NCBI GenBank assembly: GCA_002591745.1
Contig: PDLQ01000001.1
Span: 1-64,000 of the forward strand
Direction: 5' to 3'
Length of the DNA: 64,000 nt
DNA from: Lewinellaceae bacterium SD302
GTDB lineage: Bacteria; Bacteroidota; Bacteroidia; Chitinophagales; Saprospiraceae
The notes under the pieces are model-generated. The model had not been told where the DNA came from, ran no database searches, and was given only the letters and a program-made list of their open reading frames with translations. Of the stretch, positions 8,120 through 17,275 are shown piece by piece (the stretch's first letter is position 1; every line of letters starts with the position of its first letter). The position numbers were made by a program, and so were the translations under genes.

Positions 8120-8295
8120 ATGACTAGCGACCTCTTGGTCGCTCCGGTTTATTACGCGGATTTGCCGTCAACGGCTTCGCCGTGCTTGGGTATTTGGGAC
8201 ACTTAGTTATGCTCGTATGCTGTAGCCTTCTTCAGCGCGGCCTCACGAAGAAAATTACCCCCTCTGCATCCTTCAGCGCCCTCGGCGTCCAAAAA
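8120..8295. repeat. Intergenic palindromes after recQ (locus C)
   Basis: The gap between convergent genes holds a perfect hairpin AGCGACC-TCTT-GGTCGCT (8126-8143), which could terminate recQ, and ACGGC-TTC-GCCGT (8171-8183). It ends in a GGCGTCCAAAA segment (about 8284-8294) shared with loci A and B. No coding potential was seen. Confidence 0.5.
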
Positions 8296-8826
8296 TTACC
8301 GATTCTTCTTTAGCTCGATGTACAGTTTGTAGCCAGCCTCCGTGGCCCCCGCAGGTCCGCTCACACCGATGGTCACTGGATAGGGGTTGCGTACCGCGCG
8401 TAACTCAACGCTGCGCACATGCTTCGGGCGCTCACGGCCTCTTACCTCCTGCTCGATCGGAAAATCGGCTTCACAACTTACACAACTACTTAAATTGGGC
8501 GGAATGGCTCCGTGACCTCCGGAATAAGCGTACAGGCTAATATCCTGCTTCGGATCATCGGGGACCAGGGTAATAATCATCGTAGAATAGCTCGGTAGCT
8601 CGCTGCGATAAAGGACGTGATTGCCTTTATAAAATTCCTCGCGGGGTTCTACGAAGCAGGCGACGCTGCTGTTCCAGGCCCAGCTGAGATCGGTGATCGG
8701 TTCGCCTGCGGAAAGGTTGCCTTCCCAGTAGAGCGTGTTATTCTGCTCTGCTTCCAGTGTAAATATTTGGGCCGAAAGCGAAACGCCGGCAACTAATAAT
8801 AGTGAGAACAGAATAAGACGAGTCAT
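8296..8826 (-). CDS. Secreted protein of unknown function
   Basis: Not recognised. Starting at the ATG at 8824-8826 the protein has 176 residues and a good signal peptide (TRLILFSLLLVAGVSLSAQ), followed by a mature part rich in beta-type sequence. A pair of close cysteines (SSCVSC, about 105-110) and YKLYIELKKN at the C-terminus are the only notable features. An in-frame ATG at 8907 would add 27 polar residues before the signal peptide and is less likely. Probably periplasmic or exported. Confidence 0.6.
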   Translation of the reverse strand: MTRLILFSLLLVAGVSLSAQIFTLEAEQNNTLYWEGNLSAGEPITDLSWAWNSSVACFVEPREEFYKGNHVLYRSELPSYSTMIITLVPDDPKQDISLYAYSGGHGAIPPNLSSCVSCEADFPIEQEVRGRERPKHVRSVELRAVRNPYPVTIGVSGPAGATEAGYKLYIELKKNR

Positions 8827-9014
8827 GAGCGGGATGTTTTCTACAAAGGTAGGTCCAGCCGGCGAGTGAAACCTATCCGTTTTCCGGTACTTTTTGCGGC
8901 TTCCCACCGTGGGAACAAGCCAAGTGAGCGTAACCGCATCTTTTGTTTGTCAGAAAATTTTCGGGAAGATCAGGATCTTGGATATGAAATCAGCATGACT
9001 TCATTCTTGACCAA

Positions 9015-9050
9015 ACAAAAAGATGGGCGGGTCAAAGACCCGCCCATCTG
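9015..9050 (-). terminator. Intrinsic terminator after the YfcE-type gene
   Basis: A perfect 12-bp stem (GATGGGCGGGTC at 9022-9033, GACCCGCCCATC at 9037-9048) has a 3-nt loop. On the minus strand it is followed by TTTTTG. It lies about 115 bp beyond the stop of the minus-strand phosphoesterase gene. Confidence 0.8.
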
Positions 9051-9162
9051 CTTCATGAACTTAAAATTACTCCTACAAATTCACAAGAACACCGAAATGC
9101 CCTTGCTTATGTACCTATTAGCGGCTGGAACGAGAAACGTTGCACCAGGGGTGAAAAAAAGT

Positions 9163-9672
9163 TCAAGTTTTTTTCAGTGCGCCTCTAAGGCCGAGTTCGA
9201 TGACCTCAAGATTAGCAACTTTTTTGGCCTGAATATCGAAACGAAGCATAGTCTTCATGCGGTGAAAACCGTGCTTTCCACAAGCACCGGGATTCATATG
9301 TAGCAGCTGCCGTTTGGGATCGGGCATGACTTTCAGGATGTGACTGTGGCCGCAGATGTACAGGCCGGGACGTTCCTGGTCGAGCAACTTTCTCACTCTG
9401 GGTACATAGCGGCCGGGGTAGCCGCCGATGTGGGTCATGACCACTTTCAGACCAGCCAGGGTAAAGATGTTGTTCAGCGGAGCCCTGGCCCGGAGTTCCG
9501 GACCATCAATGTTGCCATAAACGGTCCGGAGTGGTTTGAAATTCTCGAGTTGATCCAGGGTTGCCAGATCGCCGATATCGCCGGCGTGCCAAATTTCATC
9601 GCAAGCTGCGAAGTGCTTGAAAATGCTTGGCTCCAGCCAGGAATGAGTATCGGAGAGCAGACCTATTTTCAC
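9163..9672 (-). CDS. YfcE/MJ0936-type metallophosphoesterase
   Basis: A 169-residue calcineurin-like phosphoesterase, the usual size for the YfcE/MJ0936 phosphodiesterase family. The metal-binding motifs appear in order: LLSDTHS (D-x-H), HAGDIGD (GD), YGNIDG (GN.D), MTHIGGYPG (GH-like) and CGHSH. The start is GTG at 9670-9672; its G is the last base of the upstream lipoprotein gene's TAG stop, so the two are translationally coupled. The physiological substrate is unknown. An intrinsic terminator follows. Confidence 0.88.
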   Translation of the reverse strand: MKIGLLSDTHSWLEPSIFKHFAACDEIWHAGDIGDLATLDQLENFKPLRTVYGNIDGPELRARAPLNNIFTLAGLKVVMTHIGGYPGRYVPRVRKLLDQERPGLYICGHSHILKVMPDPKRQLLHMNPGACGKHGFHRMKTMLRFDIQAKKVANLEVIELGLRGALKKT

Positions 9673-10520
9673 TATTCGCCGGTGGGTAGTTCTTCGAGGG
9701 TGAAAGTGCGACTGACGGGGTTGAGGGGAGCGTCTACGGCCTTGCCTTCCTTATCCATCAGGGTAAGCGTCAGGGTATGCTCGCCCATGCCCATACCTTT
9801 GATGTAGTAAGATTTCCAGTCGCTGAATTTAGCTAATGGTTCTCCGTCCAGTTCGGCCATTACAGTATAACCTTCCGCGAAGGGAGCATTAATGGGGTAG
9901 AAGTCGACCATTATGTTTTCGGTGGCCTTTTTTCCACGGTAAGTTCCTTTGGGGCGACTGTAGAACAACATTGGTTCTTTGATGTCTTCCATGCTGGTAA
10001 AGGCACCGTCCTGGGACATGACCTTGGCCACCCGGGCGGCGCGATCGCGCTTGATACTTTGGTGGTAAGACCGACTAAGGAAGGTCAGCATGTAATGCTC
10101 GCCGTCGGTAATGTCCTGCTCGAAACTGGGCTCGTATTTAGCCATATAGGGCTCGTTGTCAATGATCAGGTGGATATGCTGCCCCTTATCGGAGTTGGCA
10201 CACATCAGTTGTTCGGCGTCGGGCGTTTGTACACCGAATTCGTAGCCGGATACGTCGAAATCGAATTTGCCATTGCTGTAGGTAATGCCATTGATCTGGG
10301 CATCGGGGAAGCTATGGGAGGAAGGCATATCGACCAGGGTTACTCCGTCGGTTCGGTCAATGATTTCAAAGCCCGGTGCGTCGAGGACGGCCTCGTTACT
10401 TGGTTGTTCGGCTTCGATGTTTTCTTCCTCCATGGCTACTTTGTCAGCCATTCCCTCATTACCGCCACAGGCGAAAAGGAACAACAGGAAGAGTGAGAAT
10501 ACTGGAATTAATGGTCTCAT
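9672..10520 (-). CDS. Lipoprotein of unknown function
   Basis: A 282-residue protein with a signal peptide and lipobox (LLFLFACGG, Cys at about 18), then an acidic linker and a beta-rich domain. The central segment GQHIHLIIDNEPYMAKY and C-terminal GMGMGEHTLTLTLMDKEG suggest a domain of the kind seen in secreted sugar- or metal-binding proteins, but I do not recognise a family. It is translationally coupled to the phosphoesterase gene and divergent from the copper ATPase gene (57 bp between starts), so a shared control region is possible. The linker residues ADKVAM coincide with a near-match of the dispersed motif (10431-10450). Confidence 0.6.
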   Translation of the reverse strand: MRPLIPVFSLFLLFLFACGGNEGMADKVAMEEENIEAEQPSNEAVLDAPGFEIIDRTDGVTLVDMPSSHSFPDAQINGITYSNGKFDFDVSGYEFGVQTPDAEQLMCANSDKGQHIHLIIDNEPYMAKYEPSFEQDITDGEHYMLTFLSRSYHQSIKRDRAARVAKVMSQDGAFTSMEDIKEPMLFYSRPKGTYRGKKATENIMVDFYPINAPFAEGYTVMAELDGEPLAKFSDWKSYYIKGMGMGEHTLTLTLMDKEGKAVDAPLNPVSRTFTLEELPTGE

Positions 10521-10577
10521 AAGTGATCTAATGGTTTGGTTAGTTGTTGTAATTGCAAGTTAACTACGTGCGTAAAG

Positions 10578-12782
10578 ATGAGTAAAGAAACGATGAGATT
10601 AAAGGTAGAAGGCATGGATTGTGCCAACTGTGCCACGTCCATTACTCGTTATCTGGAACGTCAGGGACTCGCTGATGTTTTCGTAAACTTTCAAACCAGT
10701 GAGGTACGCTACCGACCGAATGATGCAGTTTTAACGTTGGAACAAGTTAAGGCCGGGATTGATAAACTCGGCTTTGAGGTAGTAGATGATGGTCTTAGAA
10801 ACGAAGCGGGCGGCTTGGAAAAAGCGGCTTTTCGGCGTCTTATCTTCTGTTCGGCACTCACTGCGCCACTACTGATCGGCCACTTGCTAATGACTTTTGG
10901 TCTCGACCTGCCGCTCTTGCACAACGGCTGGCTGCAACTGGCCCTTAGCCTGCCGGTTTATCTGGTCGGCGGATTGCACTTTGGCCGCTCGGCCTGGGCG
11001 GGACTACGCAATCGGTACCTGAATATGGATGTGCTGATCTTCCTGGGAGCTACTGCTGCTTTCGTTTACAGCCTGATCGGCCTGTACTGGCAAAATCCAC
11101 AATATTACTTTTTTGAAACAGCGGCCACCATCATTACCCTGGTACTGGTTGGCAACTGGCTGGAAAGCCGGGCAGTGGCGCGTACAACCACGGCCGTATC
11201 TGCCCTGGCCGACCTACAGGTACCCAAAGCGACCCGCATTATGCCAAGTGGTACGGAACTGAGCATCGAAGTTGAAGAATTGGGTGTTGGCGACCTGTTG
11301 CGCGTCAATACCGGCGATCGGGTACCACTGGATGGTACGGTGATGACCGGTAACGGAGCCGTAGACGAATCAATGCTGACCGGAGAGAGCCTGAGCGTGG
11401 AAAAATCCGAGGGTGATCAACTGATCGGTGGCAGTGTACTGGCCGGCGGCCAACTGACCATGCGTGTGACCTCTACGGCGGGTAATGGCACGTTGGATAA
11501 AATGATTCAACTGGTCAAGGATGCCCAGGCGGATAAGCCGCAACTGCAGCGGCTGGCCGACCGCATCAGCGCTATTTTTGTTCCGGTGGTAATTGCGATT
11601 AGTCTGCTGACTTTCCTGATCGGCTGGGGCAGCGGTTACGCCACGGCCACCCAGGCATTGATGAACGCCATCGCCGTATTGCTGATCTCTTGTCCCTGCG
11701 CCATGGGGTTAGCCACGCCGACGGCCGTGATGGTAGGGGTAGGGCGCCTGGCCCAACAGGGCGTACTGATCAAGGGCGGCTCGGCCGTAGAGCAACTGGC
11801 CGGCATCCAGAATATGGTTTTCGATAAGACCGGTACACTTACGACGGGTAATTTCAGGGTGGAAAAGATCGATTATTTATTAGATAACGGCTATCAAGTC
11901 AACTTAGAGAACGAGCGGCTTAGCAGTACTGTCAATGCACCACAGCGCCTAACGCCCGCAACCATCGACCAGCTGATTCTGTTCGCCGAACGCCAAAGCA
12001 GCCACCCCATCGCCCGCTCGATTGTGGCCCACCTATCCAAGGGCGGCCTCGAAGTATCTACGGAGCTAGAGGAAAGCTTTGAAGTAAAAGAAGTAAGCGG
12101 TATCGGTCTGGACATTTACGACCGGGCGACGCAAGCGCTGTTCTTTCGACTGGGGTCTTTCAAAATCCTGGCTGAAACCGTGCAGGTAGACTCCGGGGAA
12201 GTCTTTCTGACGGATAAAAACGGGATGCCACTGGCAGCCATAAGTTTGGGCGACGACCTTAAGCCTGGTGCTGCCGCAAGTCTTGCCGAGTTGAAAGCAT
12301 TGAACATTAGAACCTATTTGCTAAGCGGGGATCGTTTAGCCCGAACCGCCACTATCGCCGAGACTCTGAATATTGAAGTTTATGCCGCCGAGAAAAGTCC
12401 CGCCGAGAAACTGGATTACATCAGCAAATTGAGCCAGGAAAACCCGACGGTGATGGTGGGTGATGGTATCAACGACGCTGCCGCCCTGGCCCGGGCCGAC
12501 CTGGGCATCAGCATGGGTGGAGCCAGTGCCGTGGCGGTAGATGCTGCCGAAGTTGTCCTGCTCGGTGATCGGATGGACAGTTTACCGGAAGCGATCAAGA
12601 TTTCCCGGCTTACGTTAAAGACCATCAAGGAAAGTCTCTTTTGGGCGTTCTCTTACAATATCGTTGCCATACCAATTGCGGCGCTTGGCTTCTTAAATCC
12701 AATGTGGGCCGCCTTGTTCATGGCGTTCAGTGACGTTGTGGTGATTGGGAACGCGGTACGATTGAAACGGCGTAAGTGGTAA
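10578..12782 (+). CDS. copA: Copper-translocating P1B-type ATPase (CopA)
   Basis: Exports Cu(I) from the cytoplasm across the inner membrane. Starting at the ATG at 10578 the protein is 734 residues. It has an N-terminal heavy-metal-associated domain with GMDCANC (Cys 15 and 18), paired helices before the actuator domain, TGES (268-271), the intramembrane metal site CPC (372-374), the phosphorylation motif DKTGT (416-420), SSHP in the nucleotide domain and GDGINDAAAL in the hinge. The CPC motif and HMA domain point to Cu(I)/Ag(I) rather than Zn/Cd. An upstream in-frame ATG at 10536 would add a cysteine-containing 14-residue leader and is less likely. No CopY/CueR-type regulator is adjacent. 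Confidence 0.93.
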   Translation: MSKETMRLKVEGMDCANCATSITRYLERQGLADVFVNFQTSEVRYRPNDAVLTLEQVKAGIDKLGFEVVDDGLRNEAGGLEKAAFRRLIFCSALTAPLLIGHLLMTFGLDLPLLHNGWLQLALSLPVYLVGGLHFGRSAWAGLRNRYLNMDVLIFLGATAAFVYSLIGLYWQNPQYYFFETAATIITLVLVGNWLESRAVARTTTAVSALADLQVPKATRIMPSGTELSIEVEELGVGDLLRVNTGDRVPLDGTVMTGNGAVDESMLTGESLSVEKSEGDQLIGGSVLAGGQLTMRVTSTAGNGTLDKMIQLVKDAQADKPQLQRLADRISAIFVPVVIAISLLTFLIGWGSGYATATQALMNAIAVLLISCPCAMGLATPTAVMVGVGRLAQQGVLIKGGSAVEQLAGIQNMVFDKTGTLTTGNFRVEKIDYLLDNGYQVNLENERLSSTVNAPQRLTPATIDQLILFAERQSSHPIARSIVAHLSKGGLEVSTELEESFEVKEVSGIGLDIYDRATQALFFRLGSFKILAETVQVDSGEVFLTDKNGMPLAAISLGDDLKPGAAASLAELKALNIRTYLLSGDRLARTATIAETLNIEVYAAEKSPAEKLDYISKLSQENPTVMVGDGINDAAALARADLGISMGGASAVAVDAAEVVLLGDRMDSLPEAIKISRLTLKTIKESLFWAFSYNIVAIPIAALGFLNPMWAALFMAFSDVVVIGNAVRLKRRKW

Positions 12783-12859
12783 GAATTTTGGCAAGTGGGT
12801 CACTGTATACACCCCCGATTTGTCGCTGAATGAAATAACAATCTATCAAAGATTTAGAA

Positions 12860-13804
12860 ATGATTAGTCTATTCAGGTTTACCTTGCTTTTTTCGCTTAT
12901 CGCTTTACTGTTCGGCTGCGAGAAGGAATTCACACCCCCCGACGTGGAACCTGAACCCCAGATCGTTGTGGAAGGCTACGTAGAGGCAGCGGGGGATCAA
13001 TCTTCCCCTCCCTACGTCATTCTAACCCGCACTTTACCTTTTTTCAGCACCCTTGATTCCAGCCAGTTTGCGGATTTTTACGTCCATGATGCCGTGGTGA
13101 CGGTGGACGATGGCGATCAAATCGTCGCGCTTACTGAAATATGCCTGGCGGATCTAAGCCCGGCCCAACTTGCCCTGGCCGAAGGTTTCCTGGGAGGAAA
13201 CATCGATAGCAGGGCCAACTCATTTTGTGTCTATCTGGATCCGGGCTTACAGATGTTCGGGCAAGAAGGCAGGAGCTATGATCTCAGAGTGGAAGTGGAA
13301 AATGAAGTGCTTACCGCATCAACGACCATACCTGCTCACGTTCCCCTGGATAGCCTGTATTTTGTAGAGCCCCCTGGCGAAGATACCCGTCCGGATCTGG
13401 CACAAATGCAAGTTGGCATCACCGACCCACCGGGCCGGAACTTCTATCGTTATTTCGTGGGCATCAATGGTGGAAGCTTCCGGCGCGACGATTTCTCCGT
13501 TCTGGAAGACGCTTTTTTTGACGATCGGGCCATTGTATTTCCGCTCAACCGGCCCCTGCCGGATACCTCAGATTTTGACCTGTCTACCTTCGGCCTATTC
13601 ACCATCGGTGATACCGCCAAGGTAAAATGGGTAACCTTCGACGAAGCATCCTTTAACTTCTGGAATACCATTGAATTCGCTTCGGCCAACCAAGGGCCGT
13701 TTTCCAACTATACAATTATCGATTCAAACGTGGAAGGTGGTTTGGGAATCTGGTCGGGCCGCTCGGCTTCCTACTACGAAAGTATCGTAGAGTTGAAGGA
13801 GTAG
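12860..13804 (+). CDS. DUF4249 family outer-membrane lipoprotein
   Basis: A 314-residue lipoprotein (lipobox LLFGC, Cys at about 20) with the DUF4249 pattern: IVVEGYVEA near the N-terminus, then DAVVTVDDGD, a central YDLRVEVE and a C-terminal region ending in a YYESIVEL segment. DUF4249 proteins are Bacteroidota lipoproteins usually encoded next to TonB-dependent receptors and probably act as surface partners in nutrient uptake. Here no receptor is adjacent; the nearest is at 17276-20008, which has its own DUF4249 gene. Not recognisably co-transcribed with copA (77-bp gap). Confidence 0.75.
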   Translation: MISLFRFTLLFSLIALLFGCEKEFTPPDVEPEPQIVVEGYVEAAGDQSSPPYVILTRTLPFFSTLDSSQFADFYVHDAVVTVDDGDQIVALTEICLADLSPAQLALAEGFLGGNIDSRANSFCVYLDPGLQMFGQEGRSYDLRVEVENEVLTASTTIPAHVPLDSLYFVEPPGEDTRPDLAQMQVGITDPPGRNFYRYFVGINGGSFRRDDFSVLEDAFFDDRAIVFPLNRPLPDTSDFDLSTFGLFTIGDTAKVKWVTFDEASFNFWNTIEFASANQGPFSNYTIIDSNVEGGLGIWSGRSASYYESIVELKE

Positions 13805-13805
13805 G

Positions 13806-13819
13806 GCTTCAAAGTAGCC
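13806..13819 (-). repeat. Intergenic copy of the dispersed TGCTACTTTG motif
   Basis: GGCTTCAAAGTAGCCG starts 2 bp after the DUF4249 stop. It is one mismatch from the core (CAAAGTAGCC at 13810-13819) and sits just before the octamer hairpin array. Confidence 0.6.
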
Positions 13820-13849
13820 GTGTATTGATCAAGACCGGGCTGATAATAG

Positions 13850-13960
13850 AATGATCTAATGATCTGATGATGGAATGATCTAATGGAACCAACCGGCTAC
13901 CATCAGATCATTAACTCATTCCATCATTGACTCATTAATTCATTCTACCATTAACTCATT
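13850..13960. repeat. Octamer-period fold-back array (AATGANNN units), copy 1
   Basis: The gap between convergent genes holds a left arm of AATGATCT-like octamers (about 13850-13886), a short GC-rich centre (ACCAACCGGCTACC), and a longer right arm of complementary TCATTNNN octamers up to the symporter stop codon. The arms can pair imperfectly into a long hairpin. Related arrays lie at 23552-23674, 30735-30820 and 48455-48554. Confidence 0.8.
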
Positions 13961-15510
13961 TAGTCCTCAAAGCGAGCAATCTCACCCGACTTGATGCGAC
14001 TCATGTAGTCCTTATAAGCGCGTTTGACGTTCGGCATCAGGAAGTATAAACCCATCACGTTGGGGAAACACATGGCGAAGATCATGGCATCACCGAAGTC
14101 GAATACGGCTTTAGCAGAAATGGCCGAGCCTACGATCACGAAGAAACAGAACAAGACCTTATAGATGATCTCATTGGTCTTGCTTTCTCCGAAGAGATAA
14201 GTCCAGGCTTTGAGGCCATAGTAAGACCAGCTGATCATAGTAGACAAAGCGAATAGGATCACCGCAACACCGAGAACACTGGGGAACCAACTGATCACTG
14301 AGGCAAAGCTGTTTGAGGTAAGACCGATGTCACCAACGGTATCACGACCGTAGAAAGACGCTTCACCACCTGCACCGCCGTAGTTGGTTACGATGATGAC
14401 CAAAGCGGTCATGGTACAAATGACCACAGTGTCGATGAAGGGTTCGAGTAGTGCTACGACACCCTCACTTACTGGCTCGTCCGTTCTGGCGGCTGCGTGG
14501 GCAATAGAAGCTGAACCTACACCGGCTTCGTTGGAGAAAGCTGCCCGACGGAAACCCTGAATCAGCACACCGATGATACCACCGTAGAGTGCGTCACCAC
14601 TAAAGGCGCTGTTGAAAATGGTTGCGAAAGCAGCGGGAATGTCAGCAATGTGGTAGCCCAGTACGATCAGAGCACCGAGGATATAGATGCCTACCATCAG
14701 GGGAACGATCTTGTCGGTCACCTTGGCGATCGACTTGATGCCACCGATGATGACAATACCCACTACAATAGCCATGATGGTTCCGAAGATCCAGCCATTG
14801 TTATAGAAGATACTGCTTTCTCCACCGGTGATCTCAGCGAGCTGGAGGGTAGCCTGGTTGATTTGCACCATGTTACCACCTCCGAAAGAGCCGCCGATAC
14901 AGGCAACGGCGAAGAGGCCGGCCAAAAATTTACCGAGGATACCCCATTTGGGGCCTTTCTCGGCCAGACCTTTGTCAAGATAATACATTGGCCCACCGGA
15001 AACGCTGCCGTCCGCGTTGACGTTGCGGTACATAACACCCAGGGTACATTCTACGAACTTGGAAGACATTCCCAACAAGCCGGCAATGATCATCCAAAAG
15101 GTAGCACCGGGGCCGCCGATAGCTACGGCAAAAGCTACACCGGCAATATTACCGACACCTACGGTTCCCGAAAGGGCGGCAGTAAGGGCCTGAAAATGAG
15201 AAACTTCACCGGGGTCGTTAGGGTCGTCATACTTGCCGCGAACAACGTCGAGTGCGTGGCCAAAGGCCTTAATGTTGACGAAACCGGTATAGATTGTGAA
15301 AATGAGGGCACCCACGATCAGCCAGATTAGCACGAAAGGAATCGTGAAATCACCGAAAGTTACCGTAAAGAATACGATGCTTTCAATGAAAGCTGTTATC
15401 GGAGAAAACACTTCGTTGATGCGCTCGTCAACTGTTTTTTCAGCTTCCTGGGCGTATGCAGCCAGTGGTAAGAAAAGAGAAAAGAGTAGAAGGGTTAGCT
15501 TTTTAAACAT
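13960..15510 (-). CDS. Alanine/glycine:cation symporter (AGCS family)
   Basis: Sodium- or proton-coupled uptake of alanine or glycine through the inner membrane. The protein is 516 residues from the ATG at 15508-15510 (an upstream in-frame ATG at 15564 is less likely). It has an N-terminal signal-like helix ending in AYAQ, about 10-11 membrane segments, and the AGCS signature region [35 protein letters not shown] and [17 protein letters not shown] are typical conserved substrate- and Na+-binding loops. The extra N-terminal signal segment is common in Bacteroidota versions. Single gene, ending in the octamer array. Confidence 0.92.
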   Translation of the reverse strand: MFKKLTLLLFSLFLPLAAYAQEAEKTVDERINEVFSPITAFIESIVFFTVTFGDFTIPFVLIWLIVGALIFTIYTGFVNIKAFGHALDVVRGKYDDPNDPGEVSHFQALTAALSGTVGVGNIAGVAFAVAIGGPGATFWMIIAGLLGMSSKFVECTLGVMYRNVNADGSVSGGPMYYLDKGLAEKGPKWGILGKFLAGLFAVACIGGSFGGGNMVQINQATLQLAEITGGESSIFYNNGWIFGTIMAIVVGIVIIGGIKSIAKVTDKIVPLMVGIYILGALIVLGYHIADIPAAFATIFNSAFSGDALYGGIIGVLIQGFRRAAFSNEAGVGSASIAHAAARTDEPVSEGVVALLEPFIDTVVICTMTALVIIVTNYGGAGGEASFYGRDTVGDIGLTSNSFASVISWFPSVLGVAVILFALSTMISWSYYGLKAWTYLFGESKTNEIIYKVLFCFFVIVGSAISAKAVFDFGDAMIFAMCFPNVMGLYFLMPNVKRAYKDYMSRIKSGEIARFED

Positions 15511-15616
15511 GGAAAAGGTTGAGTTGGAAACGACCGAAGGTATTGCTTTTCTGGGCTGACGCAAAATTTATTTCCCATGATGGATATATGATAAAAGCAT
15601 TTATATTGGGCTTGGC

Positions 15617-16195
15617 ATGTCAAAAGCGCGAAAAGAAACTGACGAAGAATTAATGCAACTGCTCCGAAGTGGAGACAGTAGCGGACTGGACGGACTTTTT
15701 CGGCGTTACTATGACTCACTGTGTCGACTGAGCCTGAGAATCATCAAAGATGCCGATAGTGCGGAAGACGTCGTCCAGGAATTTTTTCTATCCGTTTGGA
15801 AGAAACGCAATGTACTGCCCGAGATCGACCTGGTAGCTCCCTACCTGAAACGGAGCGTGAGAAACCGGTCCCTCAATTTTCTCAGAGACCAGAAGCGCAT
15901 ACCCACCGGAGAAGAGTCTGAACTACCGGTGTTGGCTACTACCAAAGAATGGGCCAGTGAGAAAATCGAATTGGAAGAGTTGCGGGAAAGGGTTGACCTA
16001 GCGATCAATTCACTACCGGAACGCTGCCGATTGATCTTTGTGCTCCACAAATTCGGAGGGATGAAGCAAAAGGAAATCGCCGTTGCCCTGAACATCAGTG
16101 TCAAAACAGTAGAGAATCAGATGGGGCGCGCTTATCAGCATTTACGTAGCCTTTTGTCCGCTATCCTACTTTTTGGAGTGATTGGAGGCGGTTAG
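15617..16195 (+). CDS. ECF RNA polymerase sigma factor
   Basis: A 192-residue sigma-70 family factor of the Bacteroidetes ECF group. Region 2 holds DSLCRLSLRIIKDADSAEDV, VVQEFFLSVWKKRN and the following helix; region 4 holds LPERCRLIFVLHKFGGMKQ, then the HTH KEIAVALNISVKTVENQM. Such factors are held inactive by a FecR-type anti-sigma factor and direct transcription of an adjacent TonB-dependent receptor gene. The next genes (FecR, receptor, DUF4249) fit this exactly. There is a 173-bp gap to the FecR gene. Confidence 0.93.
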   Translation: MSKARKETDEELMQLLRSGDSSGLDGLFRRYYDSLCRLSLRIIKDADSAEDVVQEFFLSVWKKRNVLPEIDLVAPYLKRSVRNRSLNFLRDQKRIPTGEESELPVLATTKEWASEKIELEELRERVDLAINSLPERCRLIFVLHKFGGMKQKEIAVALNISVKTVENQMGRAYQHLRSLLSAILLFGVIGGG

Positions 16196-16368
16196 AAGTG
16201 CCTTCGTCAGGTTAATGACCAAATTTTTGTTTTATTAGTCCTAAGATTGTGGGGGGTAGAATAAAAAAGGGTGTCCTTGTTATATAGAAGACCCAAAACG
16301 TGAGCCCCCCAATCAAAGATTTGAAAACTACGAAGAGCCAGTCTTGAAGCTCGAATTAAGTGTCGATA

Positions 16369-17256
16369 ATGACCAATAAAGAAAAAGGCCGCATTGATGA
16401 ATTGACGGAGCACTATCAAAGTATGCCCCGTTTTGACGTCGAGCAAGGTTTAGGTAAACTTCGGGCCAGGCTCGGGGAGACGGAAAATCAGGTCGGTAGT
16501 GTAGGGAAAGCCAGTCGTAAGCCATCCAGGCGTCGCTGGCTGTCCGTTGCGGCCTCGCTGGCTGTACTGCTGCTTGCCGGAGCCGTTTACTTTGCTACTT
16601 TGCCAGCCAAAACTACCATAACTGCCGAAGGTAAAACCGAGCGTATCCTGCTGCCGGACGGATCCGAGGTACTGCTAAAGGACGGCGGTACGCTAAGTTA
16701 TGACGAAGATTACGGAAAAGATGATCGCCGGATTGATCTGAAAGGCGAAGCTTTTTTCTCCGTAATTCCCAATCCGGAATTGGCATTTTTGGCCGAGCAG
16801 GGGCCAGTTACCCTGCGGGTGATCGGGACGACCTTTAATCTGAAGGCTCAGCCTGAACTGGATATCTTCGAAGTAGAAGTTGCCAGCGGTAAGATCATGC
16901 TGGAAACCAAAGAAGAGACGTTACCGGTGGCCGCCAAAGAGTGTGGGCGTTCCGAAGGACCCGGGCAGTTGAGCAAAATGCCGGCTCCCAATCTGAATCG
17001 CCACGCTTGGCGAACTGGTAAAATGGTTTTTGAAGACCAATTACTGAGCGAGGTAGTAGAGATCGTGGAGAACACCTATGACGTGAAGATCAAAATCTCC
17101 AATAAAGATATGAAGGCCTGTGATTTTGCCCTGACCGCAACTTTCAACCAGGCTGACCTCGCTGAGGTGCTGGCCCACCTTGAAAAGTTGAGTGGCGGCC
17201 ATTTCCTTAGCTCCAAATCAGGCCGTGTCTACCGCTTGATAGACTGGTGTGAGTAA
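16369..17256 (+). CDS. FecR-type anti-sigma factor
   Basis: Inner-membrane anti-sigma factor for the ECF sigma factor upstream. From the ATG at 16369 the protein has 295 residues: a cytoplasmic N-terminus of about 55 residues, one membrane helix (about 57-77), and a periplasmic FecR domain (EGKTERILLPDGSEVLLKDG; VIGTTFNLKA; FEVEVASGKIML). The C-terminal DUF4974-type domain (VVEIVENTYDVKIKI, then LAEVLAHLEKLSGG) contacts the receptor's signalling domain. A GTG at 16360 is an alternative start. Bases 16591-16612 (FATLPAK at the end of the membrane helix) are a copy of the dispersed motif. Twenty bases separate it from the receptor gene. Confidence 0.92.
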   Translation: MTNKEKGRIDELTEHYQSMPRFDVEQGLGKLRARLGETENQVGSVGKASRKPSRRRWLSVAASLAVLLLAGAVYFATLPAKTTITAEGKTERILLPDGSEVLLKDGGTLSYDEDYGKDDRRIDLKGEAFFSVIPNPELAFLAEQGPVTLRVIGTTFNLKAQPELDIFEVEVASGKIMLETKEETLPVAAKECGRSEGPGQLSKMPAPNLNRHAWRTGKMVFEDQLLSEVVEIVENTYDVKIKISNKDMKACDFALTATFNQADLAEVLAHLEKLSGGHFLSSKSGRVYRLIDWCE

Positions 17257-17275
17257 CTAACTAAGTGCGCGGAGG

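Noticed and set aside
8866-9303. 145-codon plus-strand open frame
   Set aside because: It runs through the terminator hairpin at 9022-9048 and over the 3' end of the phosphoesterase gene; composition is not protein-like.
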